A stretch of 5,382 bases of DNA from an uncultured Alphaproteobacteria bacterium (lineage in GTDB: Bacteria > Pseudomonadota > Alphaproteobacteria > Sphingomonadales > Sphingomonadaceae), in assembly GCA_903939555.1 (NCBI GenBank), contig CAJAHV010000335.1, positions 1-5,382 of the forward strand. The letters run 5' to 3'. Within the stretch, counting starts at the first letter, position 1. Each line of letters opens with the position of its first letter. The notes beneath the pieces were generated by a model. It saw only the letters and a list, made by a program, of their open reading frames with translations, did no database searches and was not told the DNA's origin. Position numbers and translations under genes: made by a program. Positions 1-5,382 of this stretch are shown piece by piece.

Positions 1-827
1 AGCCGATCGCCGATGGCGCCGCCAACGCCTTTACCGATGGCAGTGTCGTCGCCCGTCAGGCCGGCATCTTCAACGCCTGTTGCCGGGTGTTCGCGCCGCG
101 CTATCGCCAGGCCTCGACCCGCGCCTTCCGCGCCATGGCGGTGGGCGGAGAGGAGGCCTTTGCCATCGCCTATGACGATGTGCTGCGCGCCTTTGATCAT
201 TACCTGCGCCACGACAACAAGGGCCGGCCCTTCATGCTCGCCGGCCATAGTCAGGGCGCCCGCCATATCGCGCAATTGCTCGAAGACCGTGTCGATGGCC
301 GGGCGCTGCGCCGGCGCATGGTCGTTGCCTATGTCGTCGGTATCGACCTGACCATCGGCGAATTCGGCGCGCGCTACACGACGCTGGTGCCGTGCGCCAC
401 GCCGGCGCAGACCGGCTGTGTTGTGGCGTGGAACGCCATCCTGCCGGGTGCCGATCTCGATCGCCTCGCGGCAGCGTTCAGCACCCGCTATGTCGCGCGC
501 TTTGGTGACAGTACCGGCAAGGCACCTTTCTGCATCAACCCGTTGACCTTCGACGCCGCGCGCCCCGCCGCCGGGCCGGACGCGGCGCTCGGCGCTGTGC
601 CGGGTGCTCCCGATGCCGGGCCGTTGCAACCGCTGGTCGCCCATGCCGTCGCGGCACGCTGCGAACAGGGCTTTCTCATCACCGAACCGGCGCCGGCGCT
701 CGGCCTGTCGCCCTTGCCGGGCGGCAGCCTGCACTATCATGATTACGGCCTGTTCTACGCCGATATCCGCGCCAATGCCCGCCGACGCGCGGCGGCGTGG
801 CAAACCCGAGGAAACCCCGCCCGATGA
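1..827 (+). CDS. DUF3089 family alpha/beta-hydrolase-like protein, 5'-truncated by window edge
   Basis: The reading frame is open from the left edge (first full codon at 3) to TGA 825-827, giving 274 visible residues; the true start lies outside the window. Numbering from the first full codon, landmarks I associate with DUF3089 proteins occur in order: NACCRVFAPRYRQA near 24-37; a nucleophile-elbow GHSQG with Ser83 (nt 249-251); a cysteine pair PC (Cys131) and TGCVVAWN (Cys139, Trp143); FCINPLTF around Cys177; and a C-terminal HYHDYGLFYADIRANA. GHSQG is the G-x-S-x-G of serine esterases and lipases, so a hydrolase is likely, but I cannot assign the catalytic Asp and His confidently and the substrate is unknown. 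The repeated cysteines suggest disulfides and an exported protein; the signal peptide would be upstream. A later in-frame GTG at 87 cuts through the conserved CCRV segment and is not a believable start. The stop overlaps the start of the next gene by four bases, implying cotranslation. Confidence 0.88.
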   Translation, partial: PIADGAANAFTDGSVVARQAGIFNACCRVFAPRYRQASTRAFRAMAVGGEEAFAIAYDDVLRAFDHYLRHDNKGRPFMLAGHSQGARHIAQLLEDRVDGRALRRRMVVAYVVGIDLTIGEFGARYTTLVPCATPAQTGCVVAWNAILPGADLDRLAAAFSTRYVARFGDSTGKAPFCINPLTFDAARPAAGPDAALGAVPGAPDAGPLQPLVAHAVAARCEQGFLITEPAPALGLSPLPGGSLHYHDYGLFYADIRANARRRAAAWQTRGNPAR

Positions 828-1195
828 TCGCCCGTCTTGTTGTTGCCGCGCTGCTCACCGCTACCCCCGCGCTGGCCGCCGACCCGGCGTTGCTCAAGCG
901 CGGCGCCATGCTGTCGATGCGCTGCTCGACCTGCCATGAATTCGCCGCCGGCAAGCCCAACAAGGTCGGCCCCAACCTGCACCGCACCCTCGGCAAGCCC
1001 GCCGGCGGCGTGGCGGGGTTCGCCTATTCCCCGGCGCTGCTGGCGAGCAAGACGGTGTGGACCGACGCCAGCCTCGACGCCTGGCTCGAACGCCCCACCG
1101 CCGTCATTCCGGGCACGAAAATGGCCTTTGTCGGCCTGCCGCGCGCCGAAGACCGCGCCGCGCTGATCGCGTGGCTCAAGCAGGCAACGAAATAA
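824..1195 (+). CDS. Secreted monohaem class I cytochrome c
   Basis: This 123-residue protein begins with a typical Sec signal peptide: Arg4, then the hydrophobic LVVAALL, with predicted cleavage after TPALA (residues 14-18). The mature protein is about 105 residues. Haem attachment is CSTCH (Cys34, Cys37, His38 as proximal ligand). The probable distal ligand is Met100 in the segment IPGTKMAF, the usual arrangement in small class I / cytochrome c2-like proteins, and the C-terminal helix ALIAWLKQ fits as well. Its expected role is single-electron transfer in the periplasm; the partners are not shown by the neighbours. I chose ATG 824 over the in-frame GTG at 797 because the GAGGA Shine-Dalgarno-like sequence (808-812) lies between them and the signal peptide starts directly at 824. 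The start overlaps the upstream stop as ATGA, indicating translational coupling to the hydrolase gene. It could be a subunit-like electron carrier for an enzyme encoded elsewhere; nothing here decides this. Confidence 0.93.
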   Translation: MIARLVVAALLTATPALAADPALLKRGAMLSMRCSTCHEFAAGKPNKVGPNLHRTLGKPAGGVAGFAYSPALLASKTVWTDASLDAWLERPTAVIPGTKMAFVGLPRAEDRAALIAWLKQATK

Positions 1196-1210
1196 GCGCA
1201 GCGCCGTGCC

Positions 1211-1226
1211 GCCGCGTAAAAGCGGC
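1211..1226 (+). terminator. Weak hairpin downstream of cytochrome gene, possible terminator
   Basis: GCCGC (1211-1215) and GCGGC (1222-1226) can pair around the six-base loop GTAAAA, 15 bases after the cytochrome stop. The stem is only five base pairs and no T-run follows, so it does not meet the usual intrinsic terminator pattern. Position alone makes it a candidate for transcript-end processing or weak termination. Confidence 0.22.
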
Positions 1227-1263
1227 CCGATCAAGCCTGATTGCCCCCTGCTTGCCGGTGACG

Positions 1264-1302
1264 ACCAGTTGGCGGCACGCCGTCATGACCCAAAAAACTG
1301 GT
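1264..1302. repeat. Inverted repeat ACCAGTT / AACTGGT with nested dyads
   Basis: ACCAGTT (1264-1270) is the exact reverse complement of AACTGGT (1296-1302), separated by 25 bases. Inside the interval are GGCG-GCA-CGCC (1271-1281) and the perfect 8-bp palindrome GTCATGAC (1282-1289). The right arm touches the proposed -35 hexamer of the ABC operon. It could be an operator pair or an RNA hairpin; neither is shown. Confidence 0.4.
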
Positions 1303-1329
1303 TTACCCATGCAATACACCTTGTATAGG
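1302..1329 (+). promoter_or_regulatory. Candidate sigma70-like promoter for ABC/permease operon
   Basis: TTTACC (1302-1307) matches four of six bases of the TTGACA -35 consensus, and TATAGG (1324-1329) matches four of six of TATAAT, with a 16-base spacer. Transcription would begin near 1335, leaving a short leader of about 20 bases before the ATG at 1356. The match is modest and alphaproteobacterial promoters are often degenerate, so this is a position-supported guess. Confidence 0.32.
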
Positions 1330-1331
1330 TG
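1314..1331. promoter_or_regulatory. Overlapping small dyads across the proposed -10 region, possible operator
   Basis: ATACA-CCT-TGTAT (1314-1326) and CACCT-TGTAT-AGGTG (1317-1331) are two overlapping perfect 5-bp inverted repeats. They cover the spacer and -10 hexamer of the candidate promoter, a place where a repressor or a spacer-distorting activator would act. No regulator gene is in the window and I do not recognise the site as that of a named family. Confidence 0.28.
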
Positions 1332-1343
1332 GGCGGTCCACAA

Positions 1344-1349
1344 AAGGGA
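1344..1349 (+). promoter_or_regulatory. Ribosome binding site deciding the ATPase start
   Basis: AAGGGA lies six bases before ATG 1356. It supports that ATG over the in-frame GTG at 1329, which falls inside the proposed -10 element and would add nine residues (MGGPQKGKS) not typical of an ABC ATPase N-terminus. Confidence 0.7.
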
Positions 1350-1355
1350 AAATCG

Positions 1356-2270
1356 ATGCTCGAGCTCGCCCATGTCAGCCATGTCTATGCCAATGGCACG
1401 CGTGCGCTCGATGATGTCAGCCTGACAATTCCCACCGGCATGTTCGGGCTGCTCGGGCCCAACGGCGCCGGCAAATCGACGCTGATGCGCTGCGTCGCGA
1501 CGCTGCAGACGCCGACCGCCGGGACCATCCGTTTCGGTGGTATCGACATCATCACCGACCCCGAGAAACTGCGCGCGACGCTGGGCTATCTGCCGCAGGA
1601 TTTCGGCGTTTATCCGCGCGTGTCGGCCTATGACATGCTTGAGCACATGTGCGTTCTCAAGGGCATCGCGTCCGCCGGGGAGCGCAAGGCGACGGTCGAA
1701 ACCCTGCTGGCGCAGACCAATCTCTGGGACGTCCGCAAAAAGGCCATCGCCGGCTTTTCGGGCGGCATGCGGCAGCGCTTTGGCATCGCCCAGGCGTTGA
1801 TCGGCAATCCGCGGCTGATCATCGTCGACGAACCGACCGCCGGGCTTGATCCCGAAGAACGCAACCGCTTCCTCAACCTGCTCGTCGAGATCGGCGAGAA
1901 TGTCGTCATCATCCTGTCGACGCATATCGTCGAGGATGTCGCCGACCTGTGTCCGCGCATGGCGGTGCTGGCCGGCGGACGCATCCAGCTCGAAGGCGCG
2001 CCGCATGATCTGATCGAGCGGGCGCGCGGCACTGTCTGGGCCAAAAGCATCGCGCGCGCCGAACTCGCCGACGTCGCGGCGCAGCACGAAGTTATCGCCA
2101 CCCGCCTCGTCGGTGGCCGCACCATTGTCCATGTCCTGTCCGACACCGATCCCGGCCCCGGCTTCACCACCGTGTCGGGCGGGCTTGAGGACGTCTATTT
2201 CGCCACGCTGGCCACCATGCGCCGCGCCGCGCGCCCCGCCGCGCGCTCCGCCGCGCACCACGCCGCCTGA
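1356..2270 (+). CDS. ABC transporter ATP-binding protein, partner of ABC-2/M1 fusion permease
   Basis: This 304-residue cytoplasmic ATPase would hydrolyse ATP to drive the downstream permease. All core motifs are present and intact: A-loop Tyr11, Walker A GPNGAGKST (34-42), Q-loop Gln81 in YLPQDFGVYP, signature FSGGMRQR (134-141), Walker B LIIVDE (154-159) with catalytic Glu159, D-loop AGLD (162-165), and switch His190 in LSTHIVED. The YLPQDFGVYP wording and overall form fit ATPases of the ABC-2 exporter class. Residues beyond about 205 form the accessory C-terminal region, ending with GLEDVYFATL. After that comes a low-complexity tail, roughly 288-304, built of AARP-AARS-AAHH-AA units with a 12-base DNA period, which looks added by repeat expansion. 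The start at 1356 is chosen for its Shine-Dalgarno. The stop is nine bases before the permease start, so the two are almost certainly one operon. The substrate is not evident; export is more likely than import because no binding protein is present. Confidence 0.96.
   Translation: MLELAHVSHVYANGTRALDDVSLTIPTGMFGLLGPNGAGKSTLMRCVATLQTPTAGTIRFGGIDIITDPEKLRATLGYLPQDFGVYPRVSAYDMLEHMCVLKGIASAGERKATVETLLAQTNLWDVRKKAIAGFSGGMRQRFGIAQALIGNPRLIIVDEPTAGLDPEERNRFLNLLVEIGENVVIILSTHIVEDVADLCPRMAVLAGGRIQLEGAPHDLIERARGTVWAKSIARAELADVAAQHEVIATRLVGGRTIVHVLSDTDPGPGFTTVSGGLEDVYFATLATMRRAARPAARSAAHHAA
2226..2256 (+). repeat. Short 12-base-period GC repeat in ATPase C-terminus
   Basis: The heptamer GCCGCGC recurs at 2226-2232, 2238-2244 and 2250-2256, exactly 12 bases apart, with another copy at 2221 and one after the stop at 2272. 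In frame this encodes AARP, AARS and AAHH units. It is most simply read as replication slippage in GC-rich sequence that stayed in frame. Confidence 0.6.
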
Positions 2271-2272
2271 GG
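2269..2272 (+). promoter_or_regulatory. Ribosome binding site of the permease, overlapping the ATPase stop
   Basis: GAGG at 2269-2272 shares bases with the TGA stop (2268-2270) and lies seven bases before ATG 2280. The arrangement suggests that ribosomes finishing the ATPase reinitiate on the permease, coupling the amounts of the two subunits. Confidence 0.6.
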
Positions 2273-2279
2273 CCGCGCC

Positions 2280-5200
2280 ATGTTCGCCTCCATTGCCGCG
2301 TTCGAATTGCGCTACCAGTTGCGCAACCCGGTGTTCTGGGTTGTCGCCATCCTGTTCTTCCTGATCACCTTTGGCGCCACCACGATCGAACAGATCCAGA
2401 TCGGCAGCGGCGGCAATGTCCATGTCAATTCGCCCGCCGCGATCGCGCGCATCCATATCATCCTGTCGGTTTTCTTCATGTTCGTGACGACGGCGTTCGT
2501 CGCCAATGTCATCGTGCGCGACGATGAATCGGGTTTTGGCCCGATGGTCAAATCAACCCGGGTGAGCAAGTTCGACTATCTGCTGGCGCGCTTTGCCGGC
2601 GCCGCGACCGCTGCTGCCGCCGCCTTTGCCTTTGTGCCGCTGGCGATCTTCCTCGGTTCGCTGATGCCGTGGCTCGACCCTGAAACGCTGGGGCCGAACC
2701 GGCTCGGCGACTATCTTTTTGCCTATTTCGTGCTCGCTTTGCCCAATGTGCTGCTCACGGCGGCGATCTTCTTTGCCGTCGCGACGACGACGCGCTCGAT
2801 GATGTATTCCTATGTCGGCGTCGTGGTTTTTCTCGTCGCCTATCTGGTGCTGTCGACGACGCTGCGCTCGAAGCCCGAATTGCGCGATCTCGCCGGGCTG
2901 GTCGAGCCCTTTGGCACGGCGGCCTTCGGCAATGTCACCCGCTATTGGACCGCGGCCGAATCGAACAGCCAGTTGCCGGCGTTCGCCGGCGGGCTGCTCT
3001 GGAACCGGCTGATCTGGTTCGGCGTCGGGCTGGCGGCGCTGGCCCTCGCCTATGGGCGCTTCAGCTTTGCCGAAAAGGGCCTGTCGCTGCGCGCCGTGCG
3101 CCGCCAGGCGAAAGTCGCGGCCAAGCTGGCGGTGGACAAGCCCGAGATTGTCGCCACCCTGCCGCCGGCGCGCCCCGACGACGCGGCGCTCGCCCGGCTG
3201 CTGGCGCGGACGCGTTTCGAAATGGCGCAGGTGTTCAAAAGCCCGGCGTTTTTCGTGCTGCTGCTCGTCGGGCTGTTCAACGCCGGCGGCGGGCTGTTCT
3301 TTGCCAATGAAATCTATGGCACCCCGGCCCGGCCGCTGACCTTTGCGCTCATCGACACGCTGCGCGGCGCCTTCGGCATCATCCCCGTGATCATCGCCAT
3401 CTATTATGCCGGCGAACTGGTCTGGCGCGATCGCGACCGCAAGATGCACGAAATCGTCGATGCGACCTCGCTGCCCAACTGGGCCTATCTGGTGCCCAAG
3501 ACGCTGGCAGTGACCGGCGTGCTGGTGGCGACACTGGCGGCCGGCATGGTCGCGGCGGTGCTGATCCAGCTGTTTCGCGGTGTCACGGATATTTCGCCGG
3601 GCGAATATCTGCGCTGGTACCTGCTGCCCGAAAGCGTCGACATGGTCATCCTCGCCGTGCTGGCGGTGTTCGTCCAGGCGCTCAGCCCCAACAAATATGT
3701 CGGCTGGGGGGTGATGGTCGTCTATCTCGTCGCCTCGATCTCCCTCAACAATATCGGCTTCGAACACCCGCTCTACAATTATGGCGCCACCGGCCGGGTG
3801 CAATTGTCGGACATGAACGGCAACGCTGTCGGCAGCGCGTTGGCGTGGTGGCTGCGGCTCTACTGGGGGGCGGTGGCGCTTGTCCTTGCCGTGCTGGCGC
3901 ATCTGTTTTGGCGGCGCGGTACCGAAAGCGCGCTGCTGCCGCGCTTGCGGCGCATGCCGGCGCGGCTTGCCGATGTGCCGGGCGTGCTGATTATCGCCGC
4001 GCTGGCGGTTGCCGGGGCGAGCGGCGCTTATGTCTATTCGAACACCAATATCCTCAACAAATACCGCACGCGCGACGATATCGAGGCCATCCAGGCGGCC
4101 TATGAGAAGAAATATCTCAAATATGAAAATATCGCCCAGCCCTCGATGACCGCCATCACGCTGGCCGTCGAACTCTTCCCCCGCCAGCACCGGGTCGATG
4201 CGCGCGGCCGCTATCAACTGGTCAATGATACCGGCGCGCCGGTCACCGACCTGCACGTCCGCCTGCCCGATCCCGATGTGAAGCTCCGCGGGCTGGAAGT
4301 GCCGGGCACGACGCTGGTGATGGATGACAAGGACAATAATTACCGCATCTATCGTTTCACCACACCGCTGGCGCCCGGGGCGACGACGCAACTGACCTTT
4401 GTCACCCAGCGCTGGCAAAAGGGCTTTCGCGCCAATGGCAATGATACCAAGGTCGTCGACAATGGCAGCTTTCTGAACAACAGCGATTTTGCCCCGCAGA
4501 TCGGCATGAGCCGCGATGGCCTGCTCAGCGACCGCGTCAAGCGCCGCAAATATGGCCTGCCCGCCGAATTGCGCATGGCAAAACTCGAGGATGCACAGGC
4601 GCAGCAGCGCAATTACATCGGCAATGCCGATTGGGTGACATCGGACATAACCGTGGTGACCGATGCCGACCAGACGCCGGTGGCGCCGGGCCGCAAAGTG
4701 TCGGACGTGACCAGCAAGGGCCGCCGCACCGCGCATTTTGTCTCGACGGCGCCCATCCTGGCGTTCTTTTCGGTGCAATCGGCGGCCTATGCCGAAAAAT
4801 CCGCCGATGCGGACGGCGTCAAGCTGACAGTGTTTTACGACAAGAAGCACGCCTTCAACGTCGATCGCATGCTGGCGGCGATGCGCTCCTCGCTCGATTA
4901 TTACCGCGCCAATTTCGGGCCGTTCCAGTTCGATCACCTGCGCGTCGTCGAATTCCCGGGCTATGCCAGTTTCGCGCAAAGCTTTGCCGGCACCTTGCCC
5001 TATTCGGAAAGCATCGGTTTTCTTGCCGACAACCGCGCCGCCGACGCGATCGATTACGTCACCTATGTCACCGCGCACGAGGTCGCCCATCAATATTGGG
5101 GCCACCAGATCGTCTCCGCCGACATGCAGGGCGGCACCGTGCTTGTCGAAACCATGGCGCAATATTCAGCGATGATGGTGATGAAAAAACGTTACGGCGC

Positions 5201-5382
5201 AGACAAGATGCGCCGGTTCCTGAAATATGAGCTCGACAATTACCTGCGCTCGCGCGCCAGCGAGGCGATCGAGGAACTGCCGCTGCAGCGCGTCGAGAAC
5301 CAAGGCTATATCCATTACCGCAAGGGCGCGGTGGTCATGTACCTGCTCGCCGACCGGCTCGGCGAGGACCGCGTCAACGCCA
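2280..5382 (+). CDS. ABC-2 type permease fused to M1-family (gluzincin) metallopeptidase domain, 3'-truncated by window edge
   Basis: The frame runs from ATG 2280 to the right edge without a stop: 1034 residues are visible and the C-terminus is missing. Residues 1-590 are membranous, with about 13 hydrophobic segments by eye (roughly 18-36, 57-80, 105-130, 147-170, 176-194, 244-260, 322-342, 358-382, 407-430, 452-468, 472-490, 522-542, 567-586). They form two halves, each introduced by a similar amphipathic motif: FELRYQLRNPVFW (8-20) and FEMAQVFKSPAFF (313-325). Residues about 590-840 are soluble and beta-like (for example RGRYQLVND), resembling the N-terminal region of M1 enzymes. Residues about 840-1034 contain HEVAHQYWGHQ: zinc ligands His933 and His937, catalytic base Glu934, probable third ligand Glu957 in LVETMAQY, and probable catalytic Tyr1013 in HYRKGAVVMY. 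I infer an inner-membrane transporter subunit with a periplasmic peptidase. The substrate is unknown. It sits nine bases after its ATPase and is probably coupled to it. Confidence 0.95.
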   Translation, partial: MFASIAAFELRYQLRNPVFWVVAILFFLITFGATTIEQIQIGSGGNVHVNSPAAIARIHIILSVFFMFVTTAFVANVIVRDDESGFGPMVKSTRVSKFDYLLARFAGAATAAAAAFAFVPLAIFLGSLMPWLDPETLGPNRLGDYLFAYFVLALPNVLLTAAIFFAVATTTRSMMYSYVGVVVFLVAYLVLSTTLRSKPELRDLAGLVEPFGTAAFGNVTRYWTAAESNSQLPAFAGGLLWNRLIWFGVGLAALALAYGRFSFAEKGLSLRAVRRQAKVAAKLAVDKPEIVATLPPARPDDAALARLLARTRFEMAQVFKSPAFFVLLLVGLFNAGGGLFFANEIYGTPARPLTFALIDTLRGAFGIIPVIIAIYYAGELVWRDRDRKMHEIVDATSLPNWAYLVPKTLAVTGVLVATLAAGMVAAVLIQLFRGVTDISPGEYLRWYLLPESVDMVILAVLAVFVQALSPNKYVGWGVMVVYLVASISLNNIGFEHPLYNYGATGRVQLSDMNGNAVGSALAWWLRLYWGAVALVLAVLAHLFWRRGTESALLPRLRRMPARLADVPGVLIIAALAVAGASGAYVYSNTNILNKYRTRDDIEAIQAAYEKKYLKYENIAQPSMTAITLAVELFPRQHRVDARGRYQLVNDTGAPVTDLHVRLPDPDVKLRGLEVPGTTLVMDDKDNNYRIYRFTTPLAPGATTQLTFVTQRWQKGFRANGNDTKVVDNGSFLNNSDFAPQIGMSRDGLLSDRVKRRKYGLPAELRMAKLEDAQAQQRNYIGNADWVTSDITVVTDADQTPVAPGRKVSDVTSKGRRTAHFVSTAPILAFFSVQSAAYAEKSADADGVKLTVFYDKKHAFNVDRMLAAMRSSLDYYRANFGPFQFDHLRVVEFPGYASFAQSFAGTLPYSESIGFLADNRAADAIDYVTYVTAHEVAHQYWGHQIVSADMQGGTVLVETMAQYSAMMVMKKRYGADKMRRFLKYELDNYLRSRASEAIEELPLQRVENQGYIHYRKGAVVMYLLADRLGEDRVNA

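Larger units (their letters stand above)
1196..1355 (+). other. Intergenic region between cytochrome and ABC operon
   Basis: This 160-base gap is the only substantial non-coding stretch. It is less GC-rich towards its right end. It contains a short GC hairpin just after the cytochrome stop, a long-range 7-bp inverted repeat enclosing further dyads, a weak promoter-like pair of hexamers, and the ribosome binding site of the ATPase gene. I see no convincing small open reading frame, tRNA or riboswitch-like structure in it. Confidence 0.8.

Noticed and set aside
755..1234. 159-codon minus-strand frame over the cytochrome gene
   Set aside because: It lies antisense to a gene with a signal peptide, CSTCH motif and axial Met, and its own translation shows no meaningful motif.
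1291..1301. A-run near 1292-1297 as a minus-strand terminator T-run
   Set aside because: No minus-strand gene ends here and the adjacent stem is a long-range repeat with a 25-base loop, so an intrinsic terminator is not supported.
1329..1355. Upstream GTG start for the ATPase at 1329
   Set aside because: It lies in the proposed -10 element, has no Shine-Dalgarno at a suitable distance, and would add a non-typical nine-residue extension. ATG 1356 has AAGGGA six bases upstream.
1176..2456. 426-codon open frame on the minus strand across the ATPase gene
   Set aside because: It covers the intact ATPase antisense and crosses the intergenic region and both gene boundaries. The Asp/Gly/Arg-rich translation shows no family features, so it is a compositional shadow.
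2553..5162. 869-codon open frame on the minus strand opposite the permease/peptidase gene
   Set aside because: Its translation is rich in Arg, Gly, His, Gln and Asp without recognisable domains, as expected for the antisense of a GC-biased gene. The plus strand carries a protein with recognisable motifs throughout the same interval.
4631..5230. 199-codon plus-strand frame inside the peptidase region
   Set aside because: It is out of frame with the gene encoding HEVAHQYWGHQ and reads as a low-complexity Arg/Gly-rich product. The metallopeptidase frame is clearly the real one.

Overview
The window is GC-rich with densely packed plus-strand genes and strong third-position G/C preference. The proteins look alphaproteobacterial, most like the sphingomonad group. 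That assignment rests on recognising the protein families and codon style, not on a phylogenetic marker, so it is moderate.

Layout, all on the plus strand. (1) 1-827: the C-terminal three-quarters or so of a DUF3089 alpha/beta-hydrolase-type protein, cut by the left edge. (2) 824-1195: a small secreted class I c-type cytochrome whose ATG overlaps the preceding stop (ATGA), so the two are probably translated together. (3) 1196-1355: the only real intergenic gap. It holds several short dyad symmetries, a weak sigma70-like promoter candidate and a clear Shine-Dalgarno. (4) 1356-2270: an ABC transporter ATPase with all the expected nucleotide-binding motifs and an odd Ala/Arg-rich tetrapeptide-repeat tail. 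(5) 2280 to the right edge: a very large reading frame (1034 residues visible, no stop in the window). It is an ABC-2-type permease with two repeated membrane halves, fused to a periplasmic domain and a zinc metallopeptidase domain of the M1 (gluzincin) type.

Genes 4 and 5 form a two-gene transporter unit. The ATPase would energise the permease, and the permease carries its own predicted extracytoplasmic peptidase. This ABC-permease/M1 fusion is an architecture I recognise from bacterial annotation, but its substrate and physiological role are, to my knowledge, not established. It is the most interesting item here. The metal site departs from the textbook M1 pattern: the spacing to the third zinc ligand is one residue longer, and no GxMEN exopeptidase motif is visible. 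The hydrolase/cytochrome pair looks like the tail of a separate transcription unit with no evident functional tie to the transporter.

I see no tRNA, rRNA, CRISPR array, insertion sequence or other mobile element. Long minus-strand open frames opposite genes 4 and 5 are judged to be compositional shadows.
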